From assembly GCA_049611965.1 (NCBI GenBank), contig JBMZBC010000005.1:13744-77743 (forward strand): a stretch of 64,000 bases of DNA. The letters are read 5' to 3'. The translations under genes were made by a program, and so were the position numbers. Under the pieces are notes generated by a model. That model was not told the origin of the DNA. It saw only the letters and a program-made list of their open reading frames with translations, and did no database searches. Positions 16,817-25,159 of the stretch are shown one piece after another (the stretch's first letter is position 1; the number at the start of each line of letters is the position of its first letter). This DNA comes from UBA10364 sp049611965 (GTDB lineage Bacteria > Bacteroidota > Bacteroidia > Flavobacteriales > Schleiferiaceae).

Positions 16817-18280
16817 TTACCCTAGTATTCTAGACCTTATTTGAGCAATGGAAGCATCGTCCTTTAGCAGGACTTTTCTATAGGCATCGAAACCCCAAAG
16901 ATTTCTAGCTATACCAGCCTTGAGCAATATAGAGAGTTCTTTACGGTCAAAAGCACCCAGGTCTTCGAGTTCGATACCATAAGCGCCAAACTCTAAAAAC
17001 GAACTGAGTATGTCTTCAGTAATTGTAAAATCACTGTAAAAATTTGAAAAGTTCAAGTCTTTGAAATTACCTCGGCGAGAATCGGCATAGTCAAATCCAA
17101 AGGCATCAATGGTCCCGTAAGAAAATGTCCAGAAGTAGGAAGCACTATCATTGGCAATCTCTATATCAGGCTCAATACCCCCTTGGGAATAGAGTACGCG
17201 ACCCGTATCACTTATAAAAACACCTTCGTTAACCACTTGGCCTTCGCGATACGGTTTCTGAATGGATCTCCCGCTTGGTGTGTAGTAGTAGGCTACAGTC
17301 AATCGAACCTTTGAACCGTCCGCAAGTACTTTATCCTCTTGAACTAAGCCTTTGCCGAAAGAAGTTCGGCCGTATACAGTCGCTCGGTCGTGGTCTTGAA
17401 GTGCGCCAGTAAACACCTCTGAGGCACTGGCCGAATTTTCGTTAATGAGAATATGGACGGGCAATTCTTCGAATCTATTCCCCGATTTTGCCTTTGACGT
17501 ATTCGTCGAACCGTCCTTGTATTTGGTCGTTACAATGTTCTTATTGTCCCCCAAGAACTCATCTGCCATGGCCACAGATTCATGCAAGTATCCACCGGGA
17601 TTGTCTCGAAGGTCAATGATTAACTCCTCCATTCCCGTAGCAGAGAGGTAGTCTAAATGCGCCACAAATTCGTCGTGAGTAGTCTCAGCGAATCGATCTA
17701 TCTTTAGGTAGCCTACCCCATCCTCAACCGGCAGATGTAATACACTTTCGATTGGGACTAAATCTCTTTGTACCTCGAAGGACAGTTGTTCTTTTCCTCG
17801 AATGACCTCAAGCGACACAGAAGTCCCCCGACGTCCTTTTATTTTCGATGTAACAATATCGTTGGTCAATGATTCACCAACAATGGTGTCCTTATCAATA
17901 GCATATACGCGGTCGCCCGACAGAATACCGGAAGCATCCGCGGGGCCCGGCCTCATAACATGAACGAAAACGAGGGTGTCTTTTTTAATGGCGAACTCTA
18001 CACCTATACCAGAAAAGCCACCTTGCATGCGCTCAGCCATAGCAGCGCCTTCATCTAAAGGGATGTACGTACTGTGAGGATCCAAAGAAGACAAAATATG
18101 ATCCATAGCTTCGGCCTGAAGAGAATCCATATCCAATTCTTCCACATATTCCTCTTTCAGGTAATCAAAGAACTGGCTCATCTTGCCCCCAGCGGGAGGA
18201 GCTTCACCAAATTTGCTGCCTATCCAGACCCCGAAGAGCAGGAAGAATGCTACCCATAAAATGACGTTTTCTCGTTTCAA
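16817..18280 (-). CDS. C-terminal processing peptidase, S41 family (CtpA-like)
   Basis: Periplasmic serine protease. Of 487 residues, the N-terminal hydrophobic helix (NVILWVAFFLLFGVWIGS) is an anchor or uncleaved signal. The PDZ region is about residues 88-165 (GGFSGIGVEF; GILSGDRVYAIDKDTIVG). The peptidase domain shows LRDNPGGYLHESV, the nucleophile region NENSASASEVFTG (Ser283/285) and the general-base Lys310 in RTSFGKGLVQ. The start is a TTG overlapping the stop of the dCMP deaminase gene by 4 bases (TTGA), so the two are coupled. Substrate unknown. Confidence 0.93.
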   Translation of the reverse strand: MKRENVILWVAFFLLFGVWIGSKFGEAPPAGGKMSQFFDYLKEEYVEELDMDSLQAEAMDHILSSLDPHSTYIPLDEGAAMAERMQGGFSGIGVEFAIKKDTLVFVHVMRPGPADASGILSGDRVYAIDKDTIVGESLTNDIVTSKIKGRRGTSVSLEVIRGKEQLSFEVQRDLVPIESVLHLPVEDGVGYLKIDRFAETTHDEFVAHLDYLSATGMEELIIDLRDNPGGYLHESVAMADEFLGDNKNIVTTKYKDGSTNTSKAKSGNRFEELPVHILINENSASASEVFTGALQDHDRATVYGRTSFGKGLVQEDKVLADGSKVRLTVAYYYTPSGRSIQKPYREGQVVNEGVFISDTGRVLYSQGGIEPDIEIANDSASYFWTFSYGTIDAFGFDYADSRRGNFKDLNFSNFYSDFTITEDILSSFLEFGAYGIELEDLGAFDRKELSILLKAGIARNLWGFDAYRKVLLKDDASIAQIRSRILG

Positions 18281-18705
18281 TCGATGTCCATTTGAACCAC
18301 TTCGACCCCTGCCTTTATCAAAAAGTCTAAGCCGCTGCGGTCTTTGTATTCATTGATGTAAATGAGTTTTTTGATACCTACTTGATGTATCAATTTACTG
18401 CACTCTTTACATGGACTCATGGTGATGTACAACGTGGCACCACGCGCACTGGCAGTGCTGCTGGCCACTTTGGTAATCGCATTCGCCTCAGCATGTAACA
18501 CATACCATTTGGTATAGTTCTCCTCGTCCTCACATGGATTCTCAAATCCAGTGGGCGTTCCATTAAAACCGTCTGAAATAATCATCCGATCCTTCACAAT
18601 GAGCGCCCCCACTTTTTTGCGTTGGCAATGACTGAGTTGCGCCCATTCTAATGCCATTTTGAGGTATGCCTTATCGTATTTCTTTTGCTTTTCCGTTTGA
18701 ACCAT
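18277..18705 (-). CDS. Deoxycytidylate (dCMP) deaminase
   Basis: The 142-residue product is a zinc-dependent deaminase converting dCMP to dUMP, feeding dTMP synthesis. The zinc and proton-shuttle residues are His71 and Glu73 (VLHAEANAI) and Cys99/Cys102 (MSPCKECSKL). ISDGFNGTPTGFENPCED is the nucleotide-recognition segment typical of dCMP rather than cytidine deaminases. Its 3' end is coupled to the S41 protease start. About 260 bases upstream to the next gene (18706-18965) hold no gene that I can see and are AT-rich. Confidence 0.92.
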   Translation of the reverse strand: MVQTEKQKKYDKAYLKMALEWAQLSHCQRKKVGALIVKDRMIISDGFNGTPTGFENPCEDEENYTKWYVLHAEANAITKVASSTASARGATLYITMSPCKECSKLIHQVGIKKLIYINEYKDRSGLDFLIKAGVEVVQMDID

Positions 18706-18965
18706 GTTCCAAATATAACCTTGCCGCGGAATCTAACTAAGCTTATTTGAGAATAGTAGTTTATCCAAGACCAACCATTCTCTGTCCCTGTTAAGTCTAC
18801 CTTAAATATTCGAATTGAGTCAAAATGAAACAATAAACAAAACCTATATAGCTACCTTCTATAAGAATACTCGTAAACCGCTGTTTTACAATTACTTAAA
18901 TTATACATAATTTAAAAAATGCCCGAAAGAAATAAACAAGTTCCACTTTTGACAAAACCAACCAA

Positions 18966-19400
18966 ATGAAAACATTTTCTCTCATTCTGCCTTTTTTAAT
19001 TCCATTCACTTCAGTATTCGGTGGAAGCGCAAGCATTCAAAACTTTGCAGACTCGACTTTTGAAACCAGGCAATTTGATGTCATAGAGTTGACAGATGAA
19101 GAGATCGTTTATGATGCTTATCAAGTTAAAACTGAGGTGGCAGAAAGAACTTTGATTGGTGAAGCTAAATTAACTTTTACCGAAGAGGATATTCTACTCC
19201 AGTTTGAACTGCCAGATTACTTCGTTTCAACAAGTTTTGATTTCATCATACCTGATAAAGAAATTCGGATAATGATGAAATCTATTTGTAAACGCTACGG
19301 TAATGAATATAACGAAGTCACGGCGATTAAATTCTTTGGAGCGGGCAGTGCAATCTCATTTTATTGTGGAAATAAGCAGTATCTTCTCGTAGAGAAATAG
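18966..19400 (+). CDS. Small secreted protein, unknown
   Basis: The 144 residues have a clear signal peptide (MKTFSLILPFLIPFTSVFGG), then a mature part with alternating beta-like stretches, an acidic middle (IELTDEEIVYDAY) and two Cys (SICKRYG; FYCGNKQ) that could form a disulfide. No family recognised. It lies in an AT-rich stretch with few recognisable genes, close to tRNA-Leu, and may be an accessory gene. It is followed by another small secreted-protein gene in the same direction. Confidence 0.6.
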   Translation: MKTFSLILPFLIPFTSVFGGSASIQNFADSTFETRQFDVIELTDEEIVYDAYQVKTEVAERTLIGEAKLTFTEEDILLQFELPDYFVSTSFDFIIPDKEIRIMMKSICKRYGNEYNEVTAIKFFGAGSAISFYCGNKQYLLVEK

Positions 19401-19456
19401 CGGTCTTTAAGCAGTCTTCATCGGAGACAAATGGCACTCTATAATTCTATCCATTC

Positions 19457-19915
19457 ATGCATTTACTGCGCATTCTAATATTCTTAGTTCTTCCCCACTG
19501 TCTTGTACAGGCTCAGGTCATAAATATTGTTGAGAATGAATGGGATGCTGATGTCAATGTTTTCTTTACATCCCTTGAATGGAATGCTGACGGAGTTGTG
19601 CTCCAAACAAAATCCCTTCATCACGCACGCAATGTTGAAGGCCACTGGTTCATTATAAACTCTGGAGAGCGACGGAGGCTCGATTGTATCAATGTTTATA
19701 TGGTCGACAAAGCAGGTGATGCCGACCTGAAAATTTACCTCTCAAAAGACCCATCAAAAATTCGACTCAATGAGCGCTATAGAAACGGTGCTTGGAAAAG
19801 AAAAAAGCCTCATTCTGACAAGAACGAGGCTTTAGTACCTAGGGCGGGAATCGAACCCGCACTCCCGAAGGAACTGGATTTTGAATCCAGCGCGTCTACC
19901 AATTCCGCCACCTAG
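19457..19915 (+). CDS. Small secreted protein, DUF6150-like, running through the antisense of tRNA-Leu
   Basis: The frame begins with a signal peptide (RILIFLVLPHCLVQAQ). Degenerate repeats of the DUF6150 type follow: NEWDADVNVFF, EWNADGVV, EGHWFI and VDKAGDADLKIYLS. The recognisable part ends around RYRNGAW (about 19795). The frame has no stop there and continues through the leftward tRNA terminator and about 80 bases of antisense tRNA-Leu, stopping at 19913-19915. The last roughly 27 residues are therefore just tRNA complement, and the original 3' end has probably been lost. Family assignment is from memory of the repeat pattern and is moderate. Confidence 0.5.
   Translation: MHLLRILIFLVLPHCLVQAQVINIVENEWDADVNVFFTSLEWNADGVVLQTKSLHHARNVEGHWFIINSGERRRLDCINVYMVDKAGDADLKIYLSKDPSKIRLNERYRNGAWKRKKPHSDKNEALVPRAGIEPALPKELDFESSASTNSAT
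19801..19832 (-). terminator. Terminator of tRNA-Leu
   Basis: Leftward AAAGCCTCGTTC-TTGTCA-GAATGAGGCTTT with a T-run, beginning 4 bases after the tRNA 3' end. Confidence 0.8.
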
Positions 19916-19917
19916 GC
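19836..19917 (-). tRNA. tRNA-Leu (anticodon CAA)
   Basis: Read leftward, the acceptor stem GCCTAGG pairs with CCTAGGT (discriminator A). The D-arm is GGCGGAATTGGTAGACGC. The anticodon stem CTGGA/TCCAG encloses loop TTCAAAA, giving CAA, which reads UUG. The variable arm is long, as in class II tRNAs, and the T-arm is GCGGGTTCGATTCCCGC. CCA is not encoded. Total 82 bases. Confidence 0.95.
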
Positions 19918-20027
19918 TTCTATGGAATTGGAGGGCAAAAATAAGGGGCTTTTCGAATTCTCCTAACATTTTCTCTAAGAAATTGAATCCACTAGTTTTT
20001 TAGGGCAATTTTTAATGTTCTTTTACT

Positions 20028-20072
20028 TACATTTGCACCCCTCTACGGAGGTGCGTGAATTGCGTTAATAAC
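20028..20072 (+). promoter_or_regulatory. prs -7 element and leader with hairpin and GTTAATAAC
   Basis: TACATTTG at 20028-20035 matches the Bacteroidota -7 consensus TAnnTTTG exactly; a clear TTG -33 box is not seen. The leader then holds an imperfect hairpin GCACCCCT-CTAC-GGAGGTGC (20034-20053) and the palindrome GTTAATAAC (20064-20072), also found upstream of nrdB and the 692-814 microgene. The prs ATG is at 20090. Confidence 0.45.
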
Positions 20073-20089
20073 ACTGATACACAGTACAG

Positions 20090-21022
20090 ATGCTACCTGA
20101 AGCAAAAATATTTGCCGGTCGACACACGATGGAACTCGCTAAGAAAATTGCGGGACAGTACGGTATTCCTATGGGGAATGTTAAAATCACTGAATTTAGT
20201 GATGGAGAGTTTTGTCCTTCATTCGAAGAAACAGTGCGTGGTGGACGTGTATTTTTAATTCAGAGCACCAATCCTCCCGCAGACAATTTGATGGAGCTTT
20301 TGATGTTGTGTGATGCAGCTAAGCGCGCTTCAGCAAAACACATTACAGCGGTAGTGCCTTACTTCGGTCTTGCTCGTCAGGACAGAAAGGACAAGCCAAG
20401 AGTACCGATAGGCGCAAAGCTAGCAGCTAAAATGCTAATGGCAGCAGGCGCGACTCGTGTAATGACCATGGACCTTCATGCTGACCAGATTCAGGGTTTC
20501 TTTGAGGTTCCAGTTGATCATTTGTTCTCTTCGGCACTTTTCATCGAAGACATCGAAGAAATGAAGTTGAACAACCTTTGTATTGCCTCTCCAGACATGG
20601 GAGGTGCCAAGCGTGCGCATGCTTACGGTTCTAAACTTGAGGCCGATGTGGTTATCTGTTACAAGGAACGTAAGAAAGCAAACGTAATTGATAAAATGAC
20701 AGTTATCGGAGATGTGGACGGCAAGAATGTCATCCTTGTTGACGATATGGTTGATACCGGCGGTACTCTTTGCAAAGCGGCAGAAATGTTGAAAGAAAAG
20801 GGTGCTAAAACAGTTCGCGCTTACTGTACGCACGGCGTTCTCAGCGGGCCAGCCCACGAGAGAATTGCAAATAGCGCATTGGAAGAATTGGTCATAACCG
20901 ATACTATCCCACAAACACAAGAAAACCCGAAGATCCGAGTGATCTCAGTTGCTGAAATGTTCGCTCAGGTGATGAATAAAGTTCACCACCATGAGAGTAT
21001 TTCAGGACACTTCATAATGTAA
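20090..21022 (+). CDS. prs: Ribose-phosphate pyrophosphokinase (PRPP synthetase)
   Basis: Makes phosphoribosyl pyrophosphate from ribose-5-phosphate and ATP, the precursor of purines, pyrimidines, NAD, His and Trp. The 310 residues match the class I enzyme in length: EFSDGEFCPSFEETVRG, VVPYFGLARQDRKDKPRVPI (flexible ATP loop), MDLHADQIQGFF, the catalytic Lys-Arg pair region CYKERKKAN, and the PRPP loop VILVDDMVDTGGTLCKAA. It is the first gene of an apparent prs-rplY-pth-glycosylase operon with short gaps (21, 17 and -4 bases). Confidence 0.97.
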   Translation: MLPEAKIFAGRHTMELAKKIAGQYGIPMGNVKITEFSDGEFCPSFEETVRGGRVFLIQSTNPPADNLMELLMLCDAAKRASAKHITAVVPYFGLARQDRKDKPRVPIGAKLAAKMLMAAGATRVMTMDLHADQIQGFFEVPVDHLFSSALFIEDIEEMKLNNLCIASPDMGGAKRAHAYGSKLEADVVICYKERKKANVIDKMTVIGDVDGKNVILVDDMVDTGGTLCKAAEMLKEKGAKTVRAYCTHGVLSGPAHERIANSALEELVITDTIPQTQENPKIRVISVAEMFAQVMNKVHHHESISGHFIM

Positions 21023-21043
21023 TACCCGAATAAACAAGATTAG

Positions 21044-21667
21044 ATGAAGTCTGTTGAAATTCAAGGAAATGTAAGAACCGAGGTTGGTTCTAAATTCGCA
21101 AAAGCAGAGCGTAAAGCAGGAAACGTACCGTGTGTTGTATACGGTGGTGAAGCGCCTATTCACTTTTCTGCACCTACTCTAGCATTTAGAGGACTTGTAT
21201 ACACTGCGGAAGCAAAGACTGCAAAAATCACAGTGGGAGATACTACTGTAGAAGCAGTGATTCAAGACATCCAATTCCACCCTGTAACTGATCAGTTGAT
21301 GCACATCGACTTCATTCAGTTGGTAGATGGAAAGGCAGTAACTATGAACATCCCAGTAGTTCTTCACGGTCAAGCACGTGGTGTATTGAACGGTGGTAAG
21401 CTTAAGACGATTTTGCGTCAGCTTTCAGTTCGCGCGGTGCCAGGTCAGTTCCCAGAGAGCATAGATTTGAACATTGCCGAACTTAGAATTGGTAAGTCAA
21501 TCCGTGTAAGCGATGTCCCTTCAGAAGGGTTTGAAATCCTCAACGCAGATACTGCAGTAATTGTTACCGTTAAGAAAGCACGTGGTGCTGTTGACGAGGA
21601 CGAAGACGAGGATGAAGAAGGCGCTGAAGGTGCTGAAGCTCCAGCTGAAGCAGCTGCTGCTGAATAA
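21044..21667 (+). CDS. rplY: 50S ribosomal protein L25 (long, CTC type)
   Basis: Binds 5S rRNA. The 207-residue product has the N-terminal L25 domain (TEVGSKFAKAERKAGNVPCVVYGG; HIDFIQLVDGKAVTMNIPV) plus the C-terminal beta domain of the CTC/TL5 type (LSVRAVPGQFPESIDLNIAEL). It ends in an acidic/Ala tail (DEDEDEDEEGAEGAEAP). E. coli L25 is only about 94 residues, but the long form is usual in Bacteroidota. It sits between prs and pth, a classic arrangement across bacteria. Confidence 0.96.
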   Translation: MKSVEIQGNVRTEVGSKFAKAERKAGNVPCVVYGGEAPIHFSAPTLAFRGLVYTAEAKTAKITVGDTTVEAVIQDIQFHPVTDQLMHIDFIQLVDGKAVTMNIPVVLHGQARGVLNGGKLKTILRQLSVRAVPGQFPESIDLNIAELRIGKSIRVSDVPSEGFEILNADTAVIVTVKKARGAVDEDEDEDEEGAEGAEAPAEAAAAE

Positions 21668-21684
21668 ATTGTACCTTAACGGGT

Positions 21685-22251
21685 ATGAAGAAGTTCCTCA
21701 TTGTCGGTTTGGGTAATCCCGGAGCCGAGTATGAAAATACCCGTCATAATATTGGTTTTTTGACATTGGACGCCTTTGCGAAGGCGTCCAATGTTGTTTT
21801 TGAACCTGGGCGTTATGCAATGACTGCAGAGGCTAGGATCAAAGGCAGAATCTTCAGGCTCATCAAGCCTACCACCTTCATGAACCTTAGCGGCAATGCT
21901 GTTCGCTATTGGATGCAGGAAGAAAAAATCCCCATAGAGCATGTACTGGTTGTCGTAGACGATCTTGCTATCCCATTCGGTTCACTTCGCATAAAGGGCA
22001 AAGGCTCAGATGCTGGACACAATGGTCTAAAAGACATTCAAGCCAAACTTGGTCGCAACGATTACCCCAGACTTAAATTCGGTATAGGCGACGACTTTCC
22101 GAAAGGACGTCAGGTAGATTACGTACTCGGCGAATGGAACAAGGACGAAGCGCTTGATCTTCCTGCGCTTATTGAACACGCCGTTAAGATGTGTCAAAGC
22201 TTCGGATTGGCAGGGATAAACACCACCATGAATCAGCTCAACAAGAAATGA
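21685..22251 (+). CDS. pth: Peptidyl-tRNA hydrolase
   Basis: Frees tRNA from prematurely released peptidyl-tRNA. The 188 residues begin FLIVGLGNPGAEYENTRHNIGF, with the catalytic His and the conserved Asn of RHNIGF. KPTTFMNLSGNAVRYW and LVVVDDLAIPFGSLRIKGKG are the other family blocks, and GHNGLKDIQ carries a further conserved His/Asn. Its stop overlaps the ATG of the glycosylase gene by 4 bases (ATGA). Confidence 0.96.
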   Translation: MKKFLIVGLGNPGAEYENTRHNIGFLTLDAFAKASNVVFEPGRYAMTAEARIKGRIFRLIKPTTFMNLSGNAVRYWMQEEKIPIEHVLVVVDDLAIPFGSLRIKGKGSDAGHNGLKDIQAKLGRNDYPRLKFGIGDDFPKGRQVDYVLGEWNKDEALDLPALIEHAVKMCQSFGLAGINTTMNQLNKK

Positions 22252-22934
22252 CCAAGGCCGAACAGATATTGGCCTTTTATAACGCGCTAGATTTCGACCG
22301 TAAGTACCTCGATGATGATCTAGATGTGCTCAATCCTTTCGAAGGAGCCAGCCCCGAGCAAGAGCGAGCGCTAAGCGGGTTTTACCACAAATTTTACAGC
22401 GACGACACTCCTCGTAACCTGATCCTTGGGATCAATCCAGGTCGCCTCGGTGCCGGCGCCACAGGCATACCTTTTACCGATACGAAGCGGTTGATTGAAT
22501 GCGGCATTCCCTTTGAAAGCTTTTCAACCCACGAACCCAGTTCCGTATTTGTCTATGAAGCAATTAATACCTTCGGAGGTCCTGAGAAGTTTTACAATGA
22601 GTTTTTCATCGGATCTGTTTGTCCATTGGGGTTTGTCGTCAATAAAAACGGCAATTGGGTCAATTTCAATTACTACGATCGCGCCAGCTTTTCCAATGCA
22701 TTAGCGCCGTATTTATTGGAGCAGATTAAAAAGCAAATTGAATTGGCCGGTAAAAATGAACGTATCATCGTCTTCGGCACCGGGAAGAATCTAAAGTTCC
22801 TGCAGAAGCTCAACAAGGAGTACAACTTCACACCGGAGCTCGTGCCCCTAGAGCATCCACGATACGTGATGCAATACAAATACAAGCACCGCGAACAGTA
22901 CATCGCGAAGTATTTGGAAGCATTTACGCGCTAA
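22248..22934 (+). CDS. Uracil-DNA glycosylase superfamily protein (SMUG2/DUF4918-like)
   Basis: The 228 residues start at the ATG overlapping the pth stop. The motif LILGINPGRLGAGATGIPFTD is the UDG-fold motif 1, with the Asn used for water activation in SMUG-like enzymes; IVFGTGKNLKFL and VPLEHPRYVMQYK (motif 2 region with His-Pro) follow. It is expected to excise uracil or damaged pyrimidines in base-excision repair. Substrate range cannot be read. Translation is probably coupled to pth. An earlier in-frame ATG at 22191 lies inside pth and is not favoured. Confidence 0.87.
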   Translation: MTKAEQILAFYNALDFDRKYLDDDLDVLNPFEGASPEQERALSGFYHKFYSDDTPRNLILGINPGRLGAGATGIPFTDTKRLIECGIPFESFSTHEPSSVFVYEAINTFGGPEKFYNEFFIGSVCPLGFVVNKNGNWVNFNYYDRASFSNALAPYLLEQIKKQIELAGKNERIIVFGTGKNLKFLQKLNKEYNFTPELVPLEHPRYVMQYKYKHREQYIAKYLEAFTR

Positions 22935-22935
22935 A

Positions 22936-23424
22936 TCAGAAAGAATAGCACAGGTTGATGGCGGCAATCTCGGGATCGAAACTACTTCCGTTCAATCCAT
23001 AATAGGTCCAGCCGTTTATCTGAGTGCCAATACCCCAGTGTTCCCCTAAATTTCTACCGAAACTGAGGCCCACAAAAGGATCAAACTCGTATTTATCACT
23101 ATATTCCATCGGGCTGCTTGCTACAATGGCAAATCTAAGATTGAGGTACCATTTGCGATCGACAAGGTTAGAGGTGTAGACTAATCCTAAGGACTGCTCG
23201 CGCTCCCCAATGCCGCTCCAGGTAGTCGTTTCAAACCAATTCTTCCAATACACCCCAATATGATTGGTCTTGACGAACTCATAATTAAGCGTCCCGCTAT
23301 AGTTTAGAGTATGGCTCCAAGGCAAAACCGCGGCGTCAAGAGAAAGCCTATCAATAGAGTTGTTCTGTGCTTGCGCACCTGAGTACATTAAACAAAAGAG
23401 GAGTATAGTTAGCGTCTTTTTCAT
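22936..23424 (-). CDS. Small outer-membrane protein, unknown
   Basis: The 162 residues have a signal peptide (MKKTLTILLFCLMYSGAQAQ). The mature part alternates aromatic and polar residues and ends in Phe (INLCYSF), consistent with a small outer-membrane beta-barrel. FDPFVGLSFGRNLGEHWGIGTQING resembles barrel hairpins of acyloxyacyl hydrolase/PagL-like or porin-like families, but no catalytic triad is identifiable. It is convergent with the glycosylase gene, with only one base between the stops, and lies downstream of the groEL terminator. Confidence 0.65.
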   Translation of the reverse strand: MKKTLTILLFCLMYSGAQAQNNSIDRLSLDAAVLPWSHTLNYSGTLNYEFVKTNHIGVYWKNWFETTTWSGIGEREQSLGLVYTSNLVDRKWYLNLRFAIVASSPMEYSDKYEFDPFVGLSFGRNLGEHWGIGTQINGWTYYGLNGSSFDPEIAAINLCYSF

Positions 23425-23451
23425 TATCCTATTGGTCTCCCTTAAAGTTAC

Positions 23452-23478
23452 AAAAAAGCCACCCCGTAGGATGGCTTT
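23452..23478 (-). terminator. Terminator of groESL
   Basis: Leftward AAAGCCATCC-TAC-GGGGTGGCTTTTTT, 25 bases past the groEL stop. Confidence 0.85.
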
Positions 23479-23502
23479 CTATTTCTAGCTAAATGCAGAG
23501 AA

Positions 23503-25134
23503 TTACATCATTCCCATGCCCCCGCCCATTCCTGGAGCTGGCATAGCTGGTTCATCCTTAGGAATCTCAGTAATCGTCGCTTCCGTGGTCAACAATAGAC
23601 CTGCTACAGAAGCAGCATTTTCAAGGGCTACACGAGTCACTTTCGTTGGGTCAATAACACCCGCCTCGTACATGCTCTCGTAAGTATCTGTCTTCGCGTT
23701 GAAACCGAAGTCGTCCTTACCTTCTTTCACCTTGCTCACTACTACAGAACCTTCAAGACCTGCGTTGTGTACAATCTGACGAAGTGGCTCTTCGATAGCT
23801 TTTGCTACAATCTGAATACCGGTCGTTTGGTCTTCGTTTTCGCCCTGTAAGCTTTCTAAAACAGAGCTTACACGAACGAGCGCTACACCACCACCAGGAA
23901 CAAAACCTTCTTCAACCGCCGCTTTGGTCGCTGCCAGTGCATCGTCTACACGGTCCTTCTTTTCTTTCATCTCAACCTCAGAAGCCGCTCCTACATAAAG
24001 AACAGCTACACCACCTGCTAGTTTAGCCAAGCGCTCTTGCAACTTCTCGCGGTCGTAATCTGATGTTGTGTTTTCAATTTGTGCTTTGATTTGAGCAACG
24101 CGTGCTGCGATAGCTTCTCCCTCTCCTGCACCATTGACGATGGTCGTGTTGTCTTTGTCAATGGTCACTTTCTCGGCAGTACCCAACATATCTAAAGTAG
24201 CACCTTCCAGGGTCATTCCGCGCTCTTCGCTCACTACCTGACCACCGGTTAGGATAGCGATATCTTCTAGCATTGCCTTGCGACGGTCGCCAAAGCCTGG
24301 GGCCTTCACTGCAGCAATTTTGAGCGAGCCACGGATGCGGTTTACTACCAATGTAGCAAGCGCTTCGCCGTCTACATCTTCAGCGATGATGAGCAGCGGG
24401 CGACCACTTTGAGCCGCAGGCTCAAGAATTGGCAACAACTCCTTCATAGAGCTCACCTTCTTGTCGTAGATCAAGATGTACGGGTTCTCTAGCTCCGCAA
24501 CCATCTTCTCAGTATTAGTTGTGAAGTACGGGCTCAAATAGCCGCGATCAAACTGCATACCCTCTACTACATCAACGTAAGTTTCGGTACCCTTCGCTTC
24601 TTCCACAGTAATCACACCTTCGTTCTTCACTTTAGCCATAGCCTCCGCGATCAACGAACCAATAGAGTTGTCATTATTCGCAGAAACTGAAGCAACTTGC
24701 TCAATCTTGCTATTATCGTCGCCTACTTCTTGGCTCAAGCTTTTCAACTCACTAACCAATTCATTCACGGCCTTTTCAATACCGCGCTTTAAGTCCATTG
24801 GATTTGCACCTGCAGCCACGTTTTTCAACCCGTGGTGGTAGATAGCCTGTGCCAATACCGTAGCGGTAGTTGTACCATCACCCGCGATATCCGCAGTTTT
24901 TGAAGCCACCTCTTTCACCATCTGAGCACCCAAGTTCTCGAGTTTGTCTTCCAACTCGATTTCTTTAGCTACCGATACACCATCCTTAGTTACGTGCGGC
25001 GCGCCGAATGCCTTTTCGATGATCACATTACGCCCTTTAGGACCCAACGTTACCTTCACAGCGTTTGCCAATGCATCAACACCTGCTTTGAGGCTGTTTC
25101 TTGCATCTACGTCAAATGAAATTTCTTTTGCCAT
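23503..25134 (-). CDS. groEL: Chaperonin GroEL (60 kDa)
   Basis: ATP-driven protein-folding cage working with GroES. The 543 residues have the usual features: ALANAVKVTLGPKGRNVIIE, the ATP-binding loop AGDGTTTATVLAQAI, the signature AAVEEGFVPGGGVALV, and the flexible Gly/Met-rich end GGGMGMM. It lies 25 bases downstream of groES. Single copy in this window. Confidence 0.98.
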   Translation of the reverse strand: MAKEISFDVDARNSLKAGVDALANAVKVTLGPKGRNVIIEKAFGAPHVTKDGVSVAKEIELEDKLENLGAQMVKEVASKTADIAGDGTTTATVLAQAIYHHGLKNVAAGANPMDLKRGIEKAVNELVSELKSLSQEVGDDNSKIEQVASVSANNDNSIGSLIAEAMAKVKNEGVITVEEAKGTETYVDVVEGMQFDRGYLSPYFTTNTEKMVAELENPYILIYDKKVSSMKELLPILEPAAQSGRPLLIIAEDVDGEALATLVVNRIRGSLKIAAVKAPGFGDRRKAMLEDIAILTGGQVVSEERGMTLEGATLDMLGTAEKVTIDKDNTTIVNGAGEGEAIAARVAQIKAQIENTTSDYDREKLQERLAKLAGGVAVLYVGAASEVEMKEKKDRVDDALAATKAAVEEGFVPGGGVALVRVSSVLESLQGENEDQTTGIQIVAKAIEEPLRQIVHNAGLEGSVVVSKVKEGKDDFGFNAKTDTYESMYEAGVIDPTKVTRVALENAASVAGLLLTTEATITEIPKDEPAMPAPGMGGGMGMM

Positions 25135-25159
25135 GTCTATTCTTTTTTATCAGTTAGGA

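Noticed and set aside
19836..19917. Attachment site (attL/attR) at tRNA-Leu
   Set aside because: No second copy of the tRNA 3' end and no integrase are visible in the window.
20435..20920. 161-codon frame antisense to prs
   Set aside because: Shadow of a highly conserved gene; Cys/His/Phe-rich random composition.
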